The notes: generated by a model from the sequence alone, not told the origin. A stretch of 64,000 bases of DNA from Avibacterium gallinarum (GCF_002921135.1 NZ_PQVJ01000011.1:248001-312000), one strand, 5' to 3'. Numbered from the stretch's first letter, positions 28,920 through 40,878 are shown. Translations and numbers: made by a program.

Positions 28920-29693
28920 TTAAGGTAAAATTCTGGTGCCGATTATCTCACCTGCAAAAAGTGCGGTCAATTTTTCTGGATATCTCCAGTTAGCAATATC
29001 CACGCCTGTGTTAAGCATTTTTGCTGCATCTAAGGCAGCATTAACCTTCACGATCATTCCATCTGTAATCACACCTTGCTGAATAAGTTGTTGAATTTGT
29101 TCGCTATTAAGCTGTGGCAGGCGCTGTTTATTGGTATCTAAAACGCCATCAACATCAGAAAGCATCACCAGATCGCCGCCAATTAATGCGGCAATTGCCG
29201 TTGCCGCTTGATCTGCATTGACGTTCATTAAACGCCCTTGATCGTCTACCGCAATGGAGCTAATAATGGGTAGAAAAGCTTCGCTTAGCAAGGTATTCAA
29301 AAGGGTGGGATTATTTGGCTTCACATTGGCAACGTGGCCAAGTTCTTCATCAAAAGCTTGGGCACTGGTGAGTTTGCCATCTGCCAAACAAAGCCCCACG
29401 GGGTTGAGATTAAATTTCGCAGCTTGTGCCACCAAGGTTTTATTGGCAATGCCTGCCAGCGCACCGACGATAATATCAATTTGATCTGCTGGCGTTACTC
29501 TTAAGCCGTTTTTCTTTTGTACAGGCAATGCAAGGCGCTGCATTAATTCGTCCACCACGCAACCACCGCCGTGTACGATAAGCAAAGGGCGGTCGAAATT
29601 TTGCTGATAATTTGCCAGTGCGGTAAACAGATTTTCCATTGCTTGCGGGGTATCTAATAGCACACCGCCTAATTTAATTACTAAAGGTTTCAT
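28920..29693 (-). CDS. argB: Acetylglutamate kinase
   Basis: ArgB phosphorylates N-acetylglutamate, the second step of arginine synthesis. The 257-residue amino-acid kinase shows [10 protein letters not shown] (5-14), [15 protein letters not shown] (about 38-52) and [14 protein letters not shown] (about 178-191). The N-terminal arginine-sensing helix of feedback-inhibited forms is absent, as in enterobacteria. It lies 12 bases after argC. Confidence 0.94.
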   Translation of the reverse strand: MKPLVIKLGGVLLDTPQAMENLFTALANYQQNFDRPLLIVHGGGCVVDELMQRLALPVQKKNGLRVTPADQIDIIVGALAGIANKTLVAQAAKFNLNPVGLCLADGKLTSAQAFDEELGHVANVKPNNPTLLNTLLSEAFLPIISSIAVDDQGRLMNVNADQAATAIAALIGGDLVMLSDVDGVLDTNKQRLPQLNSEQIQQLIQQGVITDGMIVKVNAALDAAKMLNTGVDIANWRYPEKLTALFAGEIIGTRILP

Positions 29694-29705
29694 TCTTTTC
29701 TTCCA

Positions 29706-30713
29706 CTAAATTAATCCCAAGGTTTCCGCAAAACCATAACGAATATTGGCACATTGCACCGCTTGTGCTGCCGCGCCTTTAAGCAGATTATCTTCTGCGC
29801 CAACAATGATAATGTAGCCATTTTTCACTGCAAAACCGATGTCGCAATAAGGCGTAAATTCCACCGCTTTAATGCTTGGCAAGCCTTGTTCATAAATACG
29901 AACAAGAGGACGATGCGCATAATATTGCTGATAGGCTTCACGAATTTGCTGTTCGCCCACGCCATCTTTCAATTTGGCAGTAATAGTAGCTAAAATGCCC
30001 CGTTTAAAATTGCCTAAGTGCGGGGTAAAAATCACTTCTGTGCCTAAATGAGTAGCAATTTCAGGCTGATGACGATGGTTAAATACGCCATAAGCATTCA
30101 GGCTGACCTCGCAAAAACTATTCGTGAGCGAGGCTTTGCGTCCTGCGCCGCTTACCCCACTGACTGCATTAATAATAGGTAACTGATTGAGATCTAATAA
30201 ATTGTTTTCAATTAATGGTTTTAAACTCAGTTGCGACACCGTTGGATAGCAACCTGCCACCGCCACTAAATCCGTTTGCGCAATGGCACTGTCATTCCAT
30301 TCCGCTAAACCATAAACCGCTTTTTCTAATAATTCAGGATAGCGATGTTCAAAACCATAATATTGTGGATAAAATTCTGCATTATTCACCCGAAATGCGC
30401 CAGATAAATCAAACACTTTACATTGATTTTGTAAGAAAACTGGCGCAAGATCGTGACTAACTTCGTGTGCGGTGGCCAAAAAGACCAGATCGTTTTGTTG
30501 TGCAAGTGCGGTTAAATTTTCGTCCAAAGGTTGCAATGGTAAATCAACAATCTGCTTCAGTTGCGGATAAATATCAGAAATGGCTTTATGCGCATCTTGG
30601 CTTTGCGCTGAAACATATAATCCATTGAGCTGAAATGCCGGGTGCAAGGTTAGAATACGAGCTAGTTCAGCCCCTGTATAACCACTTGCCCCAATAATAA
30701 TGACTTTTTGCAT
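29706..30713 (-). CDS. argC: N-acetyl-gamma-glutamyl-phosphate reductase
   Basis: ArgC reduces acetylglutamyl phosphate to the semialdehyde. The 335-residue protein shows the NADP-binding [10 protein letters not shown] (8-17) and the catalytic Cys in [14 protein letters not shown] (about 157). [10 protein letters not shown] is also present. It heads argC-argB(-argH) and diverges from argE across a 100-base region with paired ArgR boxes. Confidence 0.94.
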   Translation of the reverse strand: MQKVIIIGASGYTGAELARILTLHPAFQLNGLYVSAQSQDAHKAISDIYPQLKQIVDLPLQPLDENLTALAQQNDLVFLATAHEVSHDLAPVFLQNQCKVFDLSGAFRVNNAEFYPQYYGFEHRYPELLEKAVYGLAEWNDSAIAQTDLVAVAGCYPTVSQLSLKPLIENNLLDLNQLPIINAVSGVSGAGRKASLTNSFCEVSLNAYGVFNHRHQPEIATHLGTEVIFTPHLGNFKRGILATITAKLKDGVGEQQIREAYQQYYAHRPLVRIYEQGLPSIKAVEFTPYCDIGFAVKNGYIIIVGAEDNLLKGAAAQAVQCANIRYGFAETLGLI

Positions 30714-30742
30714 AGAACACCTTGTAGATAAAAATATAACAC

Positions 30743-30778
30743 TTGATTAATTATGCTATTATTGTGCATAATTAATCA
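30743..30778. promoter_or_regulatory. Paired ArgR boxes in the argC-argE divergent region
   Basis: A perfect 13-bp inverted repeat, TGATTAATTATGC and GCATAATTAATCA, is separated by 9 bases. Each arm resembles an 18-bp ARG box of the form TGAAT-W4-ATTCA, and the arm centres are about 21 bp apart, the spacing of tandem ARG boxes bound by the ArgR hexamer. The location between argC and argE matches the classic divergent arg operator. Confidence 0.7.
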
Positions 30779-30813
30779 TAAATCAACCTTTAATTTAATA
30801 CAGGATAAACTTA

Positions 30814-31956
30814 ATGAAAAAATTGCCGCCTTTCCTTGAAATGTATTCTCAGCTTATCGCATTACCCACCATTAGTAGCGTAGAAGCAGAATTTGATCAA
30901 TCGAATAAAGCCTTAATTGAATTGCTTGCCACTTGGCTTGGCGGTTTAGGCTTTAAAACCAACATTATTCCCGTGGAAGGCAGCCGAAACAAATTCAATT
31001 TATTAGCCACCTATGGCGAAGGGGAAGGGGGATTATTGCTCGCAGGGCATACGGACACCGTGCCTTTTGATGAAGGGCGCTGGCATTTTGATCCTTTCAA
31101 ACTCACGGAAAAAGAGGGCAAATTTTACGGCTTAGGCACTGCGGATATGAAAGGGTTCTTTGCGTTTGTGCTAGAAACCTTACGTCATATTGATCTGAGC
31201 AAATTAAGCAAACCGTTGCGGATTCTTGCTACCGCCGATGAAGAAACCACGCTTTTGGGCGCGAGAACCTTCAGCCAGCACAGCTATATTCGCCCAGATT
31301 GTGCCATTATCGGCGAGCCAACTTCCTTAAAACCCGTGCGCGCGCATAAAGGGCATATCGGGCAAGCGGTGCGAATTATGGGGAAAACAGGACATTCCAG
31401 TGATCCTGAGAAAGGCATCAACGCCATTGAATTAATGCACGAAGCCACGGGTTATTTAATGGAAATGCGTAATGAGTTAAAGGAAAAATATCATCATTCC
31501 GCCTTTGCCATTCCTTATCCGACAATGAATTTTGGCGCAATCCACGGCGGCGATGCGGTAAACCGTATTTGTGCGTGCTGCGAACTGCATTTTGACATTC
31601 GTCCGTTGCCACAAATACGCTTAGAAGATCTCAATGAAATGCTACAAGAAAAACTGCGTCCAATGTTTGAAAAATGGGGCGATCTCATTTCACTGAAAGC
31701 CTTACACGAACCTACCCCTGGTTATGAATGCGAACACTCCGCCCAAGTTGTCCAAGTGGTGGAAAAATTGCTTGGCGAAAAATGCGAAGCAGTGAACTAC
31801 TGCACCGAAGCCCCTTTTATTCAACAACTTTGCCCAACATTGGTGCTAGGCCCCGGTTCAATTGAACAAGCCCACCAACCCGATGAATATCTCTCCGCCG
31901 AATTTATCAAACCCACTCACGAACTGTTGAGCAAATTGATTAAGCATTTTTGCTAA
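30814..31956 (+). CDS. argE: Acetylornithine deacetylase
   Basis: ArgE removes the acetyl group from N-acetylornithine, giving ornithine. The 380-residue M20-family zinc enzyme shows the first metal histidine in [12 protein letters not shown] (about 78), the bridging Asp in [11 protein letters not shown] (about 111), and [13 protein letters not shown] with the catalytic glutamates (about 142). It diverges from argC with shared ArgR boxes. A hairpin with an uptake signal follows. Confidence 0.94.
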   Translation: MKKLPPFLEMYSQLIALPTISSVEAEFDQSNKALIELLATWLGGLGFKTNIIPVEGSRNKFNLLATYGEGEGGLLLAGHTDTVPFDEGRWHFDPFKLTEKEGKFYGLGTADMKGFFAFVLETLRHIDLSKLSKPLRILATADEETTLLGARTFSQHSYIRPDCAIIGEPTSLKPVRAHKGHIGQAVRIMGKTGHSSDPEKGINAIELMHEATGYLMEMRNELKEKYHHSAFAIPYPTMNFGAIHGGDAVNRICACCELHFDIRPLPQIRLEDLNEMLQEKLRPMFEKWGDLISLKALHEPTPGYECEHSAQVVQVVEKLLGEKCEAVNYCTEAPFIQQLCPTLVLGPGSIEQAHQPDEYLSAEFIKPTHELLSKLIKHFC

Positions 31957-31981
31957 CGCAGAGATTTGCTAAAAATAAAAA

Positions 31982-32008
31982 GTGCGGTGATTTTTCACCG
32001 TATTTTTT
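31982..32008 (+). terminator. Terminator after argE
   Basis: An uptake signal AGTGCGGTGA forms a stem CGGTGA / TCACCG (31985-31990 and 31995-32000), followed by TATTTTTTG. Confidence 0.75.
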
Positions 32009-32065
32009 GCGTCATTGTGCTAAGATACGCCCCTTTTTCTTTCCCATTCTTTTTAAGGAAATTTT

Positions 32066-32305
32066 ATGGATTTATTAATGAATATTCTCGGCTATTTTGG
32101 CACGGTATTAGTGGTGCTTTCATTTATGACCAACTCACTATTAAAATTACGTTTGTTAAATGCCACAGGTGCTTTTTTCGTTACCATTTATGCGATCTAC
32201 ACAAATGCCTTGCCGGTGGTGCTGTTAGACGGTTTTATCGTTATCATCAATGTTATTCAGCTGATTAGACATCGTAAAAACACGACAAGCCTTCAATCTC
32301 ACTAA
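32066..32305 (+). CDS. Small membrane protein of the YgjV-like type
   Basis: A 79-residue protein with three hydrophobic segments (about 4-23, 30-46 and 49-67). The pattern LKLRLLNATGAFFVTIYAIY followed by a second segment resembles half of the bacterial YgjV (Imp-YgjV) domain, which is distantly related to SemiSWEET-sized proteins. A good ribosome site (AAGGAAA) precedes the ATG. The function is unknown. It stands alone between argE and the convergent rlmC. Confidence 0.7.
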   Translation: MDLLMNILGYFGTVLVVLSFMTNSLLKLRLLNATGAFFVTIYAIYTNALPVVLLDGFIVIINVIQLIRHRKNTTSLQSH

Positions 32306-32316
32306 GGACTTGAGAA

Positions 32317-32345
32317 AGAACGCTCATCATCCCCCTGAGCGTTCT
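32317..32345 (-). terminator. Terminator overlapping the rlmC stop codon
   Basis: A perfect 10-bp stem AGAACGCTCA / TGAGCGTTCT (32317-32326 and 32336-32345) includes the last codons of rlmC. On the minus strand TTCTTTCTC follows. Confidence 0.6.
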
Positions 32346-33505
32346 AACAACACCAACACCTCATAATGCGCTGTATTAGGAAACATATCAAAAAGTTGGA
32401 TTTTTTGTGCTTGGTAGTTGGCTAATTCTTGCAAATCTTTGCCCATTGAAACCGCATTGCAGCTGGAATACAAAATAAAGTGCGGTTGTAATTTATTGAG
32501 AAATTGAGCCAACTCTTTGCCAATGCCACGGCGTGGCGGATTGACAATCAGCAAATCTGGTTTTTCATCTTGTGCTAAGGCGAAATTTGCTGCATCTAAA
32601 GATTGAAACTTCACCTGTGCTAAGCCTAATTTTTCTGCGGATAAGCTAGCACTAGCAATGGCAGAAGGGGAAATTTCAATGCCTGTTAATTGCACGTTTA
32701 CACCTTTTTGTTGCAAGATCGCTGCACAATGCAAGCCAAAGCCCCCTACGCCGCAAAACAGATCCCAGATTTTGCTAATAGGAAGAACTTTAATCCATTG
32801 ATGTGCCGTGCCGTATAAGCCTTCTGCCACCTTTGGATTGGTTTGGAAAAAGCCTTGTGGACGAATAAATAACGGAATTTGGTTAAAACTTTCAACGAGC
32901 TGTTTTTGTTCCGTGAGAAAAATTTCTTCTTCCCCTTCTAAAATCGCCGCGTGTTTCGGTTGAATATTGAGGCTCACCACCTTTATTTGTGGTAAGTTTG
33001 CCAATAATTGTGGTAGTTCTCGTTGAATAAGTGCCAGTTTGGCGGTAGATCGCAACACAAAACGTAACATTAATGTGCCGTTACTTTGGCTTTCGGTGAG
33101 TAAAATATATTTCAGTTCACCTTTGCGTTTTGCGATATTATAAGGCACTAAGCCCGCGCGCCCTATAAAGGTTTTTAATTGCGCGAAAATCTCTGCGAAA
33201 TGCGCAGGGTAGAGTAAACAATCGGATAAATCCACCGCACTTTGTGGATCATTGGGAGCGGTCAAAATGCCTAAAATCGGACGTTCCACCGAACCGCTCA
33301 CCACCATTTTGGCTTTGTTACGAAAACCTTGTTGCGCAGAAGTATAAGGTGGCAACCATTCAAGCTGTGATTGATCAATCCCATTAAGTTGTTGAACTAA
33401 ATGGGCTTTCTTCTCATCAAGCTGTTTGGTATAAGGCATTTCAAGCCATTGGCAAGAACGGCATTGCCTTTCCATAAAATGCGGACAAACTGGCATTGCT
33501 GACAT
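32327..33505 (-). CDS. rlmC: 23S rRNA (uracil(747)-C(5))-methyltransferase RlmC
   Basis: RlmC methylates U747 of 23S rRNA. The 392-residue protein has the N-terminal iron-sulfur cysteines ([15 protein letters not shown], with a fourth Cys in DCLLYP). A SAM site is seen in [16 protein letters not shown] (about 245-260). The catalytic cysteine is in [15 protein letters not shown] and the conserved NPPRRG is present. There is no TRAM domain, as expected of RlmC rather than RlmD. Its ATG abuts the nagZ stop; Met4 is an alternative start. Confidence 0.92.
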   Translation of the reverse strand: MSAMPVCPHFMERQCRSCQWLEMPYTKQLDEKKAHLVQQLNGIDQSQLEWLPPYTSAQQGFRNKAKMVVSGSVERPILGILTAPNDPQSAVDLSDCLLYPAHFAEIFAQLKTFIGRAGLVPYNIAKRKGELKYILLTESQSNGTLMLRFVLRSTAKLALIQRELPQLLANLPQIKVVSLNIQPKHAAILEGEEEIFLTEQKQLVESFNQIPLFIRPQGFFQTNPKVAEGLYGTAHQWIKVLPISKIWDLFCGVGGFGLHCAAILQQKGVNVQLTGIEISPSAIASASLSAEKLGLAQVKFQSLDAANFALAQDEKPDLLIVNPPRRGIGKELAQFLNKLQPHFILYSSCNAVSMGKDLQELANYQAQKIQLFDMFPNTAHYEVLVLLERSGG

Positions 33506-34549
33506 TTAGGCGCTCGCTAACCAAGTTTGTTGAAGTGCGGTCAATTTTTGCTGATTTTCTTGCCAACGTGATGATTTTTCTAAAGTTTTCCAATCTAACT
33601 GACTACGTTTAAACAAACCTTGCAAACGTTGTTGGCGCAGGGCATATTGCGCGGCAGTTTCTTGCGGTTGGAAATGATCCAATACTTGGATCACGCCTTC
33701 ACGTTCGTTACATAGCAATAGTAAGTCGCACCCTGCATTGAGTGATTGCTGACAACGCGCCACAAAATCCCCCATAAAGCCTGCGCCTTTCATTCCTAAA
33801 TCATCAGAGAAAATCGCCCCTTTAAAGCCAAGCTGTTGGCGGAGTACCTGTTGTAACCAGTAAGCGGAGCCGCTAGCAGGTTGCGGATCGCATTGGGTAT
33901 AAATCACGTGTGCTGGCATCACGGCATCAAGATAATTTTCCGCAATCAGTTGTTGAAATGGCATAATATCCTGATTAAAAATCTCTGCTTTTAGGCGTTC
34001 ATCATAAGGCGTTTCAAGGTGAGAATCAGCCAGAACGTGGCCGTGTCCGGGGAAATGCTTGCCTGTGCTAGCCATTCCTGCTTGCTTCATTCCAATAATA
34101 AATTGGCGTGCGAGATCAAGAGTTTGTGCGGCTTCATCGTGAAAACTACGATCACCAATGGCACGGCATTGATGGCCTAAATCCAGCACGGGCGCGAAAC
34201 TCAAGTCAATATCCAGTGCGATCATTTCTGCCGCCATTTGCCAGCCCGCTTGCAATGCCATTGCTTGTTGCTGTTGCGGATCAGCGATTAGGCTAGCGAA
34301 ACTTTGCATTGCGGGCAGTTGAGTAAAGCCTGCACGAAAACGTTGTACACGCCCACCTTCTTGATCGACGGTAATCAATAAGGGTTTCTTTACTTTCTGC
34401 CGTAAGGTAGCAACAAGATGTTGAATTTGCTCACGATCATAAAAGTTGCGGGTAAATAAAATCACGCCAGCGACTAAGGGGTGCGCAAGCAATTCTAATT
34501 CTTCTTGGCTAACTTCTTGTCCAGTAAGATCGATAAGTAACGCTGACAT
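33506..34549 (-). CDS. nagZ: Beta-N-acetylhexosaminidase NagZ
   Basis: NagZ is a cytoplasmic glycoside hydrolase family 3 enzyme that removes GlcNAc from anhydromuropeptides in peptidoglycan recycling. The 347-residue protein shows [11 protein letters not shown] (about 62-72), [18 protein letters not shown] with the family His-Asp pair (about 163-180), and the nucleophile Asp in [13 protein letters not shown] (about 248). It sits between the YcfL-like lipoprotein gene and rlmC; hinT-ycfL-nagZ order is conserved in enterobacteria. Confidence 0.94.
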   Translation of the reverse strand: MSALLIDLTGQEVSQEELELLAHPLVAGVILFTRNFYDREQIQHLVATLRQKVKKPLLITVDQEGGRVQRFRAGFTQLPAMQSFASLIADPQQQQAMALQAGWQMAAEMIALDIDLSFAPVLDLGHQCRAIGDRSFHDEAAQTLDLARQFIIGMKQAGMASTGKHFPGHGHVLADSHLETPYDERLKAEIFNQDIMPFQQLIAENYLDAVMPAHVIYTQCDPQPASGSAYWLQQVLRQQLGFKGAIFSDDLGMKGAGFMGDFVARCQQSLNAGCDLLLLCNEREGVIQVLDHFQPQETAAQYALRQQRLQGLFKRSQLDWKTLEKSSRWQENQQKLTALQQTWLASA

Positions 34550-34557
34550 TGAAATCC

Positions 34558-34926
34558 TTATTGCAATTTATTCAAACGAAGGTATAAACGGTAATTGACG
34601 CTTTGCTCTGTTGGCGGAACAGGCGTTAAGTTGGTTTGTTGGCTTGGTTGCAGCAACAAACTTGAGGGCGCGTTTAAATTCGGCTCTTCCCCTTGGGTTA
34701 CGCCATTTTTGTCATACCAAAAGAAATAATAAGCCACATCAAGCTGCTGCTGACTTTTGTTTTTCAGCCAAACATTGTTGTGGCGTAATTTTGTTTCAAT
34801 CAATGGCGCGAGATTGGCTTCTACATTTAAAATAGGCTCATTTTCGCTCACAATATTTTGAGAAGGTATGGAGCTACAAGCCGCAAGCAATAGGCTTAAT
34901 CCGCACAGAAAAAACAGTTTTTTCAT
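34558..34926 (-). CDS. ycfL: YcfL-family (DUF1425) lipoprotein
   Basis: A 122-residue outer-membrane-type lipoprotein. A signal peptide ends in the lipobox LLAACSS (Cys17), and residue 18 is Ser, which favours outer-membrane sorting. The mature part is a small beta-rich domain with [11 protein letters not shown], characteristic of DUF1425. Its start overlaps the hinT stop by one base. Next to hinT and nagZ as in E. coli (hinT-ycfL-lpoB-thiK-nagZ), but lpoB and thiK are missing. The function is unknown. Confidence 0.82.
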   Translation of the reverse strand: MKKLFFLCGLSLLLAACSSIPSQNIVSENEPILNVEANLAPLIETKLRHNNVWLKNKSQQQLDVAYYFFWYDKNGVTQGEEPNLNAPSSLLLQPSQQTNLTPVPPTEQSVNYRLYLRLNKLQ

Positions 34927-35276
34927 TATTTTGCCAACATTTTTCCTAAAGGTTCACCACCAAGTAAGTGCATATGTAAATGATACACTTCTTGTCCACC
35001 GTGTTTGTTGCAATTAACGATTAAGCGATAGCCATTTTGCGCAATGCCCTCTTGCTCAGCCAGCTTAGCCGCCACAGTAAATAAACGCCCTAACGCCACC
35101 TCATCTTGCTCGGTAACTTCATTCACGGTTGGGATCAGTTTATTCGGAATAATCAAAATATGGGTTGCCGCTTGCGGTGAAATATCACGAAATGCGGTGA
35201 CTAATTCATCTTGATAAACGATATTCGCTGGGATTTCTTTACGAATAATTTTGCTGAAAATGGTTTCTTCTGCCAT
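34926..35276 (-). CDS. hinT: Purine nucleoside phosphoramidase HinT
   Basis: HinT hydrolyses adenosine phosphoramidates. The 116-residue protein ends with the histidine triad [11 protein letters not shown] (about 98-108) and has the N-terminal [19 protein letters not shown] that marks the HinT branch. It is the first gene of the hinT-ycfL-nagZ-rlmC unit, transcribed leftward, and diverges from focA across 265 bases. Confidence 0.94.
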   Translation of the reverse strand: MAEETIFSKIIRKEIPANIVYQDELVTAFRDISPQAATHILIIPNKLIPTVNEVTEQDEVALGRLFTVAAKLAEQEGIAQNGYRLIVNCNKHGGQEVYHLHMHLLGGEPLGKMLAK

Positions 35277-35541
35277 AGGAAAATCCTTGTGTTTTAAAGG
35301 GATATTATTGCTTGTAAACAGTATAGATAAGTGCGGGTATTTTTATCAGAAAAGTTCAAAAATAGCAATCTGGATTACTTTTGTTATTATTTTGTTAAAT
35401 TTTAGTTTTATAATGTTGCGATATGTTAAATCAATGTTGTAAAAATTGATTTACAATAAATTTTATAAAAAATAAAATCTTTTTTAGTTTAAAGTTCAGG
35501 ACATATCCCTTAGAATTAGCACATAACTTTTAGGGGGTAGA

Positions 35542-36396
35542 ATGAAAAAAGAAAACGCCGTGAGTTTTATGGCAACGCCAACGGAAATGGCTCAGCTCGC
35601 TGAAGATATTGGGGTTTATAAAGCCACTAAAAATCAATTCTATTCTTTTCTTTCCGCAATTTCAGCAGGGGCATTTATTGCGCTTGCTTTCGTCTTTTAT
35701 ACCACTACGCAAACAGGGCTAGCCAATGTGTCTTGGGGATTGGCTAAACTGGTTGGCGGTTTAGTGTTCTCTGTGGGCGTGATTATGGTGGTTGTCTGTG
35801 GATCTGAATTATTCACTTCATCAACAATGACGTTGGTGGCACGCGCAGGGCAACGCATCAATACCATTCAAATGTTACGCAACTGGGTTGCCGTTTATGC
35901 AGGCAATTTCGTGGGGGCAATCATCATCGCAGGCTTAATTTGGTTCGCAGGACAAACAATGGCAGCCAATGGACAATGGGGCTTGACGATTTTGAAAACA
36001 GCCCAACATAAGATTCATCATAGCTGGTTTGAAGCCTTTAGCTTAGGCATTTTATGTAACATTATGGTGTGCATTGCGGTGTGGATGAGCTATGCAGGAA
36101 AAACCTTAACAGACAAAGCATTGATTATGATTTTACCGATTGGTTTGTTTGTTTCTTCTGGCTTCGAGCATAGTGTGGCGAATATGTTTATGATTCCCCT
36201 TGGGATCATCACTGCCCATTGCAGTTCTGCGGAATTTTGGCAATCTCTTGGGCTGAATGCAGCGCAATTTGCTGATTTAGATGTTTATCATTTTGTCGTA
36301 AAAAATCTTATTCCTGTTACCCTTGGTAATATTGTTGGTGGCGGGGTATGTATTGCATTAATGCAGTGGTTTACTAACAAACCACATTCACATTAG
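35542..36396 (+). CDS. focA: Formate channel FocA
   Basis: FocA moves formate across the inner membrane during fermentation. The 284-residue formate/nitrite channel has six membrane segments. The selectivity signatures [12 protein letters not shown] (about 39-50), [11 protein letters not shown] (about 93-103) and the central-histidine region [12 protein letters not shown]-like ([13 protein letters not shown], about 208-220) are visible. It precedes pflB by 74 bases, the standard operon. An FNR site would be expected upstream, but I see only weak half-sites. Confidence 0.95.
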   Translation: MKKENAVSFMATPTEMAQLAEDIGVYKATKNQFYSFLSAISAGAFIALAFVFYTTTQTGLANVSWGLAKLVGGLVFSVGVIMVVVCGSELFTSSTMTLVARAGQRINTIQMLRNWVAVYAGNFVGAIIIAGLIWFAGQTMAANGQWGLTILKTAQHKIHHSWFEAFSLGILCNIMVCIAVWMSYAGKTLTDKALIMILPIGLFVSSGFEHSVANMFMIPLGIITAHCSSAEFWQSLGLNAAQFADLDVYHFVVKNLIPVTLGNIVGGGVCIALMQWFTNKPHSH

Positions 36397-36470
36397 TTTG
36401 GCGTAAGAGCGGTTGTTTTTTTCGCCGTTTTTACATAGTTAAAATTTTATTTACGTTAAAGGAAAATAGT

Positions 36471-38783
36471 AATGACTCAACTAACAGAAGCGCAAAAAAA
36501 GCGTGGGAAGGTTTTACTCCAGGTGACTGGCAAACCGAAGTAAACGTACGCGATTTTATTCAAAAAAACTACACCCCTTATGAAGGTGATGAATCATTCC
36601 TTGCTGGCGCAACAGAAGCGACCACGAAATTATGGAATGACGTAATGGAAAAAATTAAGGTTGAGAACAAAACTCACGAACCTTATGATATTGATACAGA
36701 TACGCCATCAACCATTACTTCTCACAAACCAGGTTACATTGAAAAAGATTTGGAAAAAATCGTGGGCTTACAAACTGATGCACCATTAAAACGTGCCATT
36801 ATGCCTTACGGTGGGATCAAAATGGTGAAAGGTTCGTGCCAAGTTTATCGTCGCGAATTAAAACCTGAAATTGAACATATCTTTACAGAATATCGTAAAA
36901 CCCATAACCAAGGGGTATTTGATGTTTACACCCCAGATATTTTACGTTGCCGTAAATCAGGCGTAATCACTGGTTTACCAGATGCTTATGGCCGTGGTCG
37001 TATCATCGGGGATTATCGCCGTTTAGCCCTTTACGGTGCGGATTTCTTAATGAAAGATAAATTCAACCAATTTAATTCATTACAAGAAAAATTAGAGCGT
37101 GGTGAAGATATTCAAGCAACAATTCAATTACGCGAAGAAATTGCTGAACAGCACCGTGCATTGGGTAAAATTAAAGAAATGGCTGCCTCTTACGGCTTTG
37201 ATGTTTCTAACCCAGCAACTAACGCACAAGAAGCGGTGCAATGGACTTATTTCGCTTATCTTGCAGCGGTGAAATCACAAAATGGTGCGGCGATGTCTTT
37301 CGGTCGTGTTTCTACTTTCTTAGATATTTACATTGAACGCGATCTTAAAGCGGGCAAAATCACTGAACAAGAAGCACAAGAATTAATCGACCACCTTGTA
37401 ATGAAATTACGTATGGTGCGTTTCTTGCGTACTCCAGAATACGATCAATTATTCTCTGGCGACCCAATGTGGGCAACCGAAACCTTAGCTGGTATGGGCT
37501 TAGACGGTCGTACATTAGTTACCAAAAACAGCTTCCGTATCTTACACACCCTTTACACAATGGGGCCTTCACCAGAGCCAAACTTAACGATTCTTTGGTC
37601 TGAGCAGTTACCAGAAGCATTCAAACGTTATTGTGCGAAAGTGTCTATTGATACTTCATCTGTACAGTATGAAAACGATGACTTAATGCGTCCAGACTTC
37701 AACAGTGATGACTATGCGATCGCTTGTTGTGTAAGCCCGATGGTTGTGGGTAAACAAATGCAATTCTTCGGTGCGCGTGCGAACCTTGCAAAAACCTTGT
37801 TATACGCAATCAATGGCGGTATCGATGAAAAATCAGGTATGCAAGTAGGACCTAAATCAGCACCAATTACTGATGAAGTGTTAGACTTTGATACAGTAAT
37901 GGAACGTATGGACAGCTTTATGGATTGGCTTGCGACCCAATACGTTACTGCATTAAACATCATTCACTTTATGCACGATAAATATGCCTATGAAGCGGCA
38001 TTAATGGCATTCCACGATCGTGATGTATTCCGTACAATGGCTTGCGGTATCGCAGGGCTTTCTGTGGCAGCAGACTCATTAGCTGCAATCAAATACGCGA
38101 AAGTGAAACCAATTCGTGGCGACATCAAAGATAAAGATGGCAACGTAGTGGCATCTAACGTGGCGATCGACTTTGAAATCGAAGGTGAATATCCACAATT
38201 CGGTAACAACGACAGCCGTGTTGATGATCTAGCGGTAGATTTAGTTGAACGCTTTATGAAGAAAATTCAAACGCACAACACTTATCGCAACGCAACCCCA
38301 ACACAATCTGTACTTACTATTACATCTAACGTGGTTTATGGTAAGAAAACAGGTAACACCCCAGATGGTCGCCGTGCTGGTGCGCCATTCGGGCCAGGTG
38401 CAAACCCAATGCACGGACGCGATCAAAAAGGTGCAGTAGCTTCATTAACTTCTGTGGCGAAATTACCATTTGCTTATGCGAAAGACGGTATTTCTTACAC
38501 CTTCTCAATCGTACCAAACGCATTAGGTAAAGATTACGAAGCGCAAAAACGTAACCTTGCAGGCTTAATGGACGGTTACTTCCACCACGAAGCGACCGTT
38601 GAAGGCGGACAACACTTAAACGTGAACGTAATGAACCGTGAAATGTTGTTAGATGCAATGGAAAACCCAGAAAAATATCCACAATTAACCATTCGTGTTT
38701 CTGGTTACGCCGTGCGTTTTAACTCTTTAACTAAAGAGCAACAACAAGACGTAATTACGCGTACTTTCACGCAAGCAATGTAA
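36471..38783 (+). pseudogene. pflB: Formate acetyltransferase (pyruvate formate-lyase) PflB, frameshifted near the N-terminus
   Basis: PflB is the glycyl-radical enzyme that converts pyruvate and CoA to formate and acetyl-CoA in anaerobic growth. The true start is ATG 36471 after AAAGGAAA ([10 protein letters not shown]). The frame then breaks in the A7 run at 36494-36500, and one extra A restores [14 protein letters not shown] and the rest, for a total of 770 residues. Past the break the reading frame is uninterrupted, with the catalytic pair in [11 protein letters not shown] and the radical glycine in [12 protein letters not shown] near the end. As written only a 712-residue product from 36645 is open. 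Single-base sequence error is the first alternative; focA and pflA are intact. Confidence 0.9.
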
Positions 38784-38810
38784 TAATTTATTTCTTGTAT
38801 TGGTTTTTAA

Positions 38811-38842
38811 AATCGGCTTTATGATATAAAGCCGATTTTTTA
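38811..38842 (+). terminator. Intrinsic terminator after pflB
   Basis: A 12-bp stem AATCGGCTTTAT-GAT-ATAAAGCCGATT followed by TTTTATTTTTT. Confidence 0.9.
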
Positions 38843-38906
38843 TTTTTTGACATTTTTCTAGAAAATGCTAAAAATAAAAAATTACTACCTAATAATATAG
38901 AAAAAA

Positions 38907-39248
38907 ATGAGAAAAACATTATTAATCTTATACATTATTGCATATATATTATATACTGTCTTAGTGTATTTCTTAAAAACCACTTTAAAACCTTTAATAA
39001 GAGTATTAAAGGCATTAACAAAGACTTTGGAATACGCCATACCTCTAATTGAGGAAATGCTTAAAGCATCAAAAGAGCTTCCTAAGGAACTTTCATTTAT
39101 TCTTACCAAATATTCTTATCAAATAAAAATATTTATCCTGATCTATCTAGCTTATTGCATGATTTTTTACTCATTTTTTAAACTTCCAACTCCTATCACA
39201 GTGACAACATACATACCTATATATATATTCCAATTTGTATATTTGTAA
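38907..39248 (+). CDS. Hypothetical membrane protein, N-terminal part of a possibly split gene
   Basis: This 113-residue protein is not recognised. It has a hydrophobic N-terminus (about 4-24), an amphipathic helical stretch rich in Lys and Leu (25-70), and a second membrane segment (about 75-95). Base composition is far more AT-rich than that of pflB or the flanking phosphatase gene, suggesting transfer. The stop follows a (TA)5 tract at 39218-39227. The next reading frame in the same direction is open from 39182, overlaps this one, and continues with membrane-protein character. The two may be one protein of about 340 residues split by a one-base (or TA-unit) indel. No good ribosome site is seen. 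Confidence 0.5.
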   Translation: MRKTLLILYIIAYILYTVLVYFLKTTLKPLIRVLKALTKTLEYAIPLIEEMLKASKELPKELSFILTKYSYQIKIFILIYLAYCMIFYSFFKLPTPITVTTYIPIYIFQFVYL

Positions 39249-39337
39249 TATTAGAACATAGTAAAAATTCTAGAAAATACTTTAACAAAACAAAAGAAAA
39301 CTATATATTAAAATATTTATTAATCATATTATTTTCT

Positions 39338-39928
39338 TTGTATTTAACTTATTGCTCATATATTTCGCCAGAAGAAATTTTAGGTATTACAGGCTATACA
39401 ATTAACTTCTTTCCACTATCAAGCACTATACTAATACTATTAATAAATATAATACTTTTATTAATTCTTTACGTACCACTCACATTAATGATACTGGCAT
39501 TATTTTATGAAATAAAGTCTTTTTCAACAAAAGAACATCTAAAATCATTTTATTATTTAATGATGTGTGTAAACGTAATATCCATCCCTTTGTTTATAAG
39601 TAAAAACAGTATAAATCATCAAGAATCAATTAAACACACCTTAATAAACACAAGTTTTTATGAGCAATCTAAGCTAAATAGTTTTTGCAATAATAACAAA
39701 GAAACAATTAAACGTAGAGCTAAAGAACGAATAGAACATATAAAAAACAAGGAGAACGAAATAATTAAATCCATAGTCCATAACATTGAAGAAATAAAGA
39801 TTTCCGTAATTGATAATAGCACCTTATCTATTGCAATACCAGTAACAGTAATATATAAAAATGAAGAAGATAATGAATACACTTCTTATGTATTTACTAG
39901 TGCTAAATGTGATAGAGGGTTTAACTAG
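39338..39928 (+). CDS. Hypothetical membrane protein, C-terminal part of a possibly split gene
   Basis: This 196-residue frame starts only at a TTG; upstream it is open back to 39182 without an ATG. That supports its being the continuation of the preceding frame. It has two or three hydrophobic segments (about 1-50 and 65-85) and a soluble C-terminal region of about 110 residues that is rich in Lys, Glu, Asn and Ile (helical, then beta-like). I do not recognise a family. The region is AT-rich and lies between the pflB terminator and the acid phosphatase gene. Confidence 0.5.
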   Translation: MYLTYCSYISPEEILGITGYTINFFPLSSTILILLINIILLLILYVPLTLMILALFYEIKSFSTKEHLKSFYYLMMCVNVISIPLFISKNSINHQESIKHTLINTSFYEQSKLNSFCNNNKETIKRRAKERIEHIKNKENEIIKSIVHNIEEIKISVIDNSTLSIAIPVTVIYKNEEDNEYTSYVFTSAKCDRGFN

Positions 39929-39966
39929 AATATTATTATTCTAGAAATTTTATCTGCTATAATAAG

Positions 39967-40847
<881 letters not shown>

Positions 40848-40878
40848 GTTTTTTCGCCAAGATTACGCTATAATACAC

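Noticed and set aside
35400-35470. Possible FNR box upstream of focA
   Set aside because: TTGAT at 35446 and ATCAA at 35430 occur, but not with the TTGAT-N4-ATCAA arrangement; too weak to report.
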